Assembly: GCA_020073015.1 (NCBI GenBank)
Contig: JAIQFZ010000004.1
Coordinates: 1 to 64,000 of the forward strand
Direction of reading: 5' to 3'
Source of the DNA: Terriglobia bacterium
GTDB lineage: Bacteria > Acidobacteriota > Terriglobia > Terriglobales > Acidobacteriaceae
DNA length: 64,000 bases
A program made the translations under genes and the position numbers. The notes below the pieces were generated by a model. It did not search any database and had not been told where the DNA came from. It saw only the letters and a program-made list of their open reading frames with translations. Positions 59,802 through 64,000 of the stretch are shown one piece after another; position 1 is the stretch's first letter; the number at the start of each line of letters is the position of its first letter.

Positions 59802-60755
59802 TCATACTGCGACGGCTTTCTGCTCCCGGCCGGGAACGCGCTCCTCAAAGGAAACCGGCACGTGGCGCCAGACCTGTATGGCGAGAACGACGGTGGTGGC
59901 CAGAAGCAGGGCTCCCACAGCCACGTGCACTACGGTTGAGATCACCATCGGGAGTTCTGGCTGCGCCGCGTCCTTTCCCCACATGACGCGCGTGATAAAA
60001 GCCAGAAATCCAAGGCAGAGTTGTCCCACCATGAGGCCGAGCATGGTGATCGCCGGCCGCTTCACGGCTTCGACCTGAGGATAGACGGAGATCGCGCGAA
60101 CCGCAGTCCAGGAGAGCACAATCGCCACCACCGCGGCGTGGACTACGTGTGGCCACCAGCTGAGTCCTTTGTGGCGGAACATGGCGCCCAGAATCAGTTG
60201 CACGTACAACACGAAAATCGAAAGCAGGGTCAGCGTGAACAGCGTCGGACGGCGCACGTCGAGTTCGACGCGCGGTTGTTCCTCGACCCAACGGCGTCCG
60301 GTGAATACGGCGATCGAAACGGCGATGCAGAAGAACGTCTGCGCGACCGCGGCGTGCGCGCTTGAAATCGGCGCAGGCAGGAAGAACAGGACCGTGAGTC
60401 CTCCGAGGACCCCCTGGGTGATGACCGTGCCCAGAGCAGCGAGCCCCAGCAGTCGCAGCCAGCGGCGCTTCTCAACGCGCCACGTCCAAACGGCCAGCAC
60501 GATCGTGAGCAGGCCGACGAACTCTGCCACCATGCGGTGACCGTGCTCATATTTCACGCCGCCGACCATGTGCGGCATCTTGTAGAAGGACCCAAATGTT
60601 GTTGGCCAATCCGGAACCGAAAGGCCGGCGTCATTGCTGGTAACCAGGGCGCCGGCCACGATCAGCACGAGGGTGACGCAGGCGGTGAAGATGGCAAAGC
60701 GGTGCAACCCGTGATGGTACGGAATTTCGATGCCCTTCAGAATGGCCCCCAACAA
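59802..60755 (-). CDS. ctaA: Heme A synthase (COX15/CtaA family)
   Basis: The 317-residue membrane enzyme oxidises heme O to heme A for aa3-type oxidases. It has about eight helices and heme-binding histidines in KYEHGHRMVAE, SSAHAAVAQTFF, WPHVVHAAVV and VVHVAVGA. The segment VTSNDAGLSVPDWPTTFG is typical of the family. The start is a TTG at 60755, the first start after a stop in this frame. It follows the cupredoxin-like lipoprotein on the same strand. Confidence 0.9.
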   Translation of the reverse strand: MLGAILKGIEIPYHHGLHRFAIFTACVTLVLIVAGALVTSNDAGLSVPDWPTTFGSFYKMPHMVGGVKYEHGHRMVAEFVGLLTIVLAVWTWRVEKRRWLRLLGLAALGTVITQGVLGGLTVLFFLPAPISSAHAAVAQTFFCIAVSIAVFTGRRWVEEQPRVELDVRRPTLFTLTLLSIFVLYVQLILGAMFRHKGLSWWPHVVHAAVVAIVLSWTAVRAISVYPQVEAVKRPAITMLGLMVGQLCLGFLAFITRVMWGKDAAQPELPMVISTVVHVAVGALLLATTVVLAIQVWRHVPVSFEERVPGREQKAVAV

Positions 60756-60830
60756 ACCTGGTTCTGCAGCGTCCAGCGCGCCCGGCGCTGGACTCCCAAA
60801 CCCGCCATTTTAGCAGATGTGCGGCTGCGC

Positions 60831-61574
60831 TTATCGCACAAAGCTCACGTCGATTACCTTCCGCTCTCTCGGCCCGACCGTAATCGAATGCCTTTGTGGA
60901 CCAAGGGTTTCGTGGACAAAGACCAGATCGTAGGTGCCCGGCGGAAGTCCGTTGATGTCGAAGTGCCCTCGCGCGTCCGTCACCGCAAAGAACGGGGAAT
61001 CGGAAACGTTGATGTACATCTTCATCCAGGGATGCTGATTGCATTTCACGGGAATCATGGTTTCGGCGTGCTGGAACGTGCGCGTCATGGGAGGCGCCTG
61101 TGCCGGTTGCGAAGCATTCCAGGCATCGTTCGCCTGGGGCATGCCGTGGATGTTGTGATTGGTCGGATCTGTATTCCGAAACTCGATGGGCTGCGACACG
61201 GCAACCGCCAGGACGTGGGGCACGTATTGGCAGCCGCGCTGCTCCACGACTAGCGGGTTGCGCGGCGGGACAAACGTGAAGTTGCCCTTGACGTATACGA
61301 AGACGTTTTGCAGCTTGCCGTCGTGTACGACCAGCGATTCGGACTGGATGCTACCTCGACAACCAGGATCCGCGCTCATGTCGATTGCGGGGGGTCTTGG
61401 CGGGTCGCCTTTGAAGTACACGGTGCCGCTGATCTGCGCTGCCGCGGACGCATCACCGGCAGGAGATAGTTTGGGGGACGAAGGCGGCTGGCCCGTCCCC
61501 GGACTCGTCGGCTGTTTCTGACACGCTACTAGAGATGCCGCAAGGCACAACGACAAGAGGACCCGGTTGCTCAT
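60831..61574 (-). CDS. Cupredoxin-like lipoprotein
   Basis: The 247-residue protein has a lipoprotein signal ending in LVAC and a beta-rich domain. The copper-type ligands are a His in NTDPTNHNIHGMP and a Cys-His cluster in IPVKCNQHPWMKMYI. A C-terminal carboxypeptidase-regulatory-like fold follows (GHFDINGLPPGTYDLVFVHE). It may carry a mononuclear copper and act in periplasmic electron transfer. The heme A synthase gene follows, so a link to oxidase assembly is possible. Confidence 0.82.
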   Translation of the reverse strand: MSNRVLLSLCLAASLVACQKQPTSPGTGQPPSSPKLSPAGDASAAAQISGTVYFKGDPPRPPAIDMSADPGCRGSIQSESLVVHDGKLQNVFVYVKGNFTFVPPRNPLVVEQRGCQYVPHVLAVAVSQPIEFRNTDPTNHNIHGMPQANDAWNASQPAQAPPMTRTFQHAETMIPVKCNQHPWMKMYINVSDSPFFAVTDARGHFDINGLPPGTYDLVFVHETLGPQRHSITVGPRERKVIDVSFVR

Positions 61575-61579
61575 GTTCC

Positions 61580-62611
61580 TTAGACTTCTTGCGCTTCCGC
61601 TGGGTGGGCCGACTCCATCGCCTGAATGATTGAGTCGGCGAACTCCGACGTGCCCGCGCTGCCCCCAACATCCCTGGTCAGCTTGCTCCGGTCGCGATAG
61701 ACCTGATCAATGGCGTTGCGGATCTTCCAGGCCGCATCCACCTCCCCGATGTGACGGAGCATGAGCAGAGCCGAACGCAGCACCGCGGTTGGGTTGGCAA
61801 TGTTCTTTCCCGCGATGTCGGGCGCAGAGCCATGTACAGCTTCGAAGATGGCGCATTCGTGCCCGAAGTTTGCGCCGGGCACCAGTCCCAAGCCGCCGAC
61901 CAGGCCGGCGCACAGATCGGAAACGATGTCGCCATACAGATTCTCAAGCAGAAGCATGTCGTACTGGTACGGGTTCATGACCAACTGCATGCAGGTGTTG
62001 TCGACGATGTGCTCGCCGTAGGTGATTTCCGGATACTCCTTGGAGACCTGGCGCGAGCAGCGCAGAAACAAGCCGTCCGACATCTTCATGATGTTGGCTT
62101 TGTGGATACAGTGAATCTTTTTCCGTTTGTTCTGGCGGGCATATTCGAAAGCGAAACGCGAGACGCGGGTGGACGCCTTCTCGGTAATGATCTTCAGGCT
62201 TTCCACGACGCCGGGCACTACTTCGTGCTCGATTCCCGAGTACAGGCCCTCGGTGTTTTCGCGCACAATGATCAGGTCAACATCGGGATACCGCGTTGGA
62301 ATGTGAGGCAAATTCCGGATGGGGCGGAAGTTGGCAAAAAGTTCGAAGCGCTTGCGCAATTCTACGTTGATGCTCGAAAAGCCGCCGCCAATAGGCGTTG
62401 TCACCGGGCCCTTGAGTCCGACCCGTGTGCGCTCGATCGACTCCGTCAGCTCTTTTGGGATGTACTCCTTGTATTTTTCGAAGGCTTCGGCGCCGGCAGC
62501 GAAGGTCTCCCACTCGAACTTCACGCCGGTCGCTTCCAGGATGCGAACGGTGGCCTTCGTGACTTCCGGGCCAATGCCGTCGCCAGGGATGAGAGTAATT
62601 CTATGTGTCAT
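61580..62611 (-). CDS. NAD-type isocitrate dehydrogenase
   Basis: The 343-residue enzyme belongs to the isocitrate/isopropylmalate dehydrogenase family and starts HRITLIPGDGIGPEVTKATV. It has the substrate-binding segment KGPVTTPIGGGFSSINVELRKRFELFANFRP, the VRENTEGLYSGIEH loop and the cofactor region GSAPDIAGKNIANPTA. The short length, the NTEGLYSG loop and the HGSAPDIAG region fit the NAD-dependent, short form. Homoisocitrate or tartrate dehydrogenase are the nearest alternatives. Its end is 5 bases before the lipoprotein gene. Confidence 0.9.
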   Translation of the reverse strand: MTHRITLIPGDGIGPEVTKATVRILEATGVKFEWETFAAGAEAFEKYKEYIPKELTESIERTRVGLKGPVTTPIGGGFSSINVELRKRFELFANFRPIRNLPHIPTRYPDVDLIIVRENTEGLYSGIEHEVVPGVVESLKIITEKASTRVSRFAFEYARQNKRKKIHCIHKANIMKMSDGLFLRCSRQVSKEYPEITYGEHIVDNTCMQLVMNPYQYDMLLLENLYGDIVSDLCAGLVGGLGLVPGANFGHECAIFEAVHGSAPDIAGKNIANPTAVLRSALLMLRHIGEVDAAWKIRNAIDQVYRDRSKLTRDVGGSAGTSEFADSIIQAMESAHPAEAQEV

Positions 62612-62625
62612 AAATGATTACGTGG

Positions 62626-62646
62626 GGACAGCCGCCCCGGCTGTCC
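62626..62646. terminator. GC-rich hairpin after nrdR
   Basis: GGACAGCC (62626-62633) pairs with GGCTGTCC (62639-62646) around GCCCC. It lies between the ends and starts of nrdR and the dehydrogenase gene. It may be a transcript end or a repeat; there is no T-run on the minus strand. Confidence 0.45.
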
Positions 62647-62712
62647 GGCGGAGCGGACCTCCGCAGGAAGTCCTCTTGCGCTGCTACGCGGCTATGATCA
62701 GCAGTTCCGAAA

Positions 62713-63204
62713 CTACCTCGTTCCGCCTTTACCCTTCGCTTCCGGAGAGTCCTTCGCCTTAAGCAGTTCCTTCAATTCCGCCATGAACTCCTGCACGTCT
62801 TTGAAGTCCAGATAGACGGAAGCAAATCTCACGTAGGCAACCTTGTCGTAGCGGCGCAGGCGATTCATGATTAGTTCACCCAGTTCGCTGGTCTTGCGCT
62901 CACGTTCCGGAGACTCGATGACGAAGGTCTCCGCTTCGTTCACGATCTGCTCCAGTCTGCTAATCGGCACGGGCCGCTTCTCGCAAGCGCGCATCAGGCC
63001 GTTCAGTATTTTCTGGCGGTCAAAACGCTCGCGGCGGCCGTCTTTTTTCACCACCATGTAGGGGATTTCGTCGATGCGCTCGTAGGTCGTGAAGCGTTTT
63101 TCACACTTCAGGCATTCGCGGCGGCGGCGGATCGAGTCCGCTTCCTTGCTCTCGCGCGAGTCGACCACTTTGTCATTTTCAAATCCGCAGAAGGGACACT
63201 TCAT
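62713..63204 (-). CDS. nrdR: Transcriptional repressor NrdR
   Basis: The 163-residue protein has the zinc ribbon MKCPFCGFENDKVVDSRESKE with C3, C6, C31 and C34, and an ATP-cone domain (PYMVVKKDGRRERFDRQKILNGLMRACEKRPV and VAYVRFASVYLDF). NrdR senses dNTP levels and represses ribonucleotide reductase genes. It is standard in length apart from a longer, lysine-rich tail. No nrd genes are in the window. Confidence 0.95.
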   Translation of the reverse strand: MKCPFCGFENDKVVDSRESKEADSIRRRRECLKCEKRFTTYERIDEIPYMVVKKDGRRERFDRQKILNGLMRACEKRPVPISRLEQIVNEAETFVIESPERERKTSELGELIMNRLRRYDKVAYVRFASVYLDFKDVQEFMAELKELLKAKDSPEAKGKGGTR

Positions 63205-63276
63205 GGCGCTCAGTTCAGCTTTGGAGTAACGATGATTGTAGCAGGCGATATGACAAGGCCGCGGGCGGGAAGGGTT

Positions 63277-64000
63277 TCAAGGCACATTCTCCGCTGGCAC
63301 GACGTCCTCTGCCTTCGCACTTTCCGCGGAAAGCTTCCTTAACGAGAGCCGCTCCCAATGCGCCAGTAGCAGACCCAGCGGCACAACTGCCACGAACGTG
63401 ACCAACCAGAGCATGATTCCGCAGCTAACCGCGAGTTCCTTGGGGACAATATCGAAGACGTGGTCAAGCGCGCTGATAGTCGCCAGTTGCGAGCCGCCGC
63501 CGACACCTGGCAGTTGCACCATAGAGCCAACCATGCTGGAACCCATGAGAAGAAGAACCTTGGTGGTGCTCATGGCAGCCATGGGTGCGCCGTAGGCGTA
63601 GGTCACTTCTTTGTAAGCCACCGCGATAACCCACCACATCAACACCGACACGGCTGACAGTTGGAGAAATGCGAACGGACCGTGAATGGTGTTGAGCCCA
63701 ACCGTAAACTCACGAATTTTTTGAGCGATGCGATGGCCCAGATTCTCGGCCAGATGGGAAAAGCGGTCTTCGACCCACTGGGCGATCCGCTTTCCCCGGT
63801 AGGACATCAGCACAGCGGCGGCAAGAAGCCCAAGCACGAGCGCGATCAGACCGTAGCCTGTGAGATGAATCCAGTGCCTGACTTCGGGCGGGGCAGATTC
63901 CGCAAACGTACGCAGCTTCGAGGGCAGAAAAATAGCGGCCACCAGCAGAACCGTGAAACCGGCAATGTCAAAAATGCGTTCTACGGCCCAGACCGCCACT
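63277..64000 (-). CDS. Flippase-like membrane protein of the lysylphosphatidylglycerol synthase family (5' end outside window)
   Basis: The visible 240 residues have about six membrane helices with the family segments VERIFDIAGFTVLL and LPGVGGGSQLATISALDHVF, which are typical of LPG_synthase_TM proteins. The frame is open through the right edge at 64000, so the N-terminus is missing. Many of these proteins move lipids across membranes. The C-terminal tail is charged. Confidence 0.85.
   Translation of the reverse strand, partial: VAVWAVERIFDIAGFTVLLVAAIFLPSKLRTFAESAPPEVRHWIHLTGYGLIALVLGLLAAAVLMSYRGKRIAQWVEDRFSHLAENLGHRIAQKIREFTVGLNTIHGPFAFLQLSAVSVLMWWVIAVAYKEVTYAYGAPMAAMSTTKVLLLMGSSMVGSMVQLPGVGGGSQLATISALDHVFDIVPKELAVSCGIMLWLVTFVAVVPLGLLLAHWERLSLRKLSAESAKAEDVVPAENVP

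Overview
The window looks like a chromosomal segment from a GC-rich, soil-type member of the Acidobacteriota (class Terriglobia or a close relative). This is inferred from gene content: a bacillithiol-type deacetylase BshB1, a CYCXC-type secreted protein, a Rieske/cytochrome b/nine-heme cytochrome c unit with a sigma-54 control pair, and families of short GTGGG-containing REP hairpins around a RAYT transposase. No rRNA, tRNA, CRISPR array or prophage was seen.

Layout. 1-6.9 kb: a partial NTF2-like protein, leuA, an orphan sugar-type binding lipoprotein next to a hybrid histidine kinase split by a one-base frameshift, and an Hsp15-like S4 protein. 6.9-15.5 kb: a divergent CII-like phage-type regulator with a palindromic operator, then a co-directional cluster. 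The cluster holds a coiled-coil protein, PspA/IM30, an NMT1-type binding protein fused to an OmpA domain, an ABC permease and ATPase, a membrane-anchored coiled-coil protein and a Ycf46-like AAA+ ATPase. This is the best candidate for an undescribed system: an ESCRT-III-like PspA coat, an AAA+ ATPase that could act on it, and an envelope-anchored ABC module. 15.7-19.4 kb: small housekeeping genes (methyltransferase, Fe-S protein, pseudouridine synthase). 19.5-27.1 kb: a c-heme sensor kinase and NtrC-type regulator divergent from an operon for a Rieske protein, a b6-like cytochrome b and a nine-heme cytochrome c. The intergenic gap holds a GG-N10-GC sigma-54 promoter and a palindromic upstream site, so the two units read as one redox-responsive circuit.

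27.4-33.7 kb: an RND efflux adaptor and pump, then a membrane-bound serine hydrolase. 33.7-35.4 kb: a CGNR regulator and a divergent EamA exporter sharing a 10-bp-arm operator. 35.4-41.2 kb: glmU, yvcK, a TPR protein, a CYCXC protein, an NTF2-like protein and an M20 dipeptidase. 41.3-43.1 kb: four overlapping genes, a GcvH-like lipoyl carrier, two DGC zinc-binding proteins and an OsmC protein, with no other glycine cleavage genes near them. 43.4-48.5 kb: an oxidoreductase, thiO, a coiled-coil protein, a DUF421 protein and fumC.

48.5-56.9 kb is the accessory stretch: PhzF, small and secreted hypotheticals, a PIN-domain protein with C-terminal tandem repeats, a RAYT transposase framed by REP hairpins, and a six-repeat Kelch lipoprotein. 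56.9-64 kb returns to core genes: bshB1, an ABC-2 exporter, heme A synthase, a cupredoxin-like lipoprotein, an isocitrate dehydrogenase, nrdR and a truncated flippase-like membrane protein.
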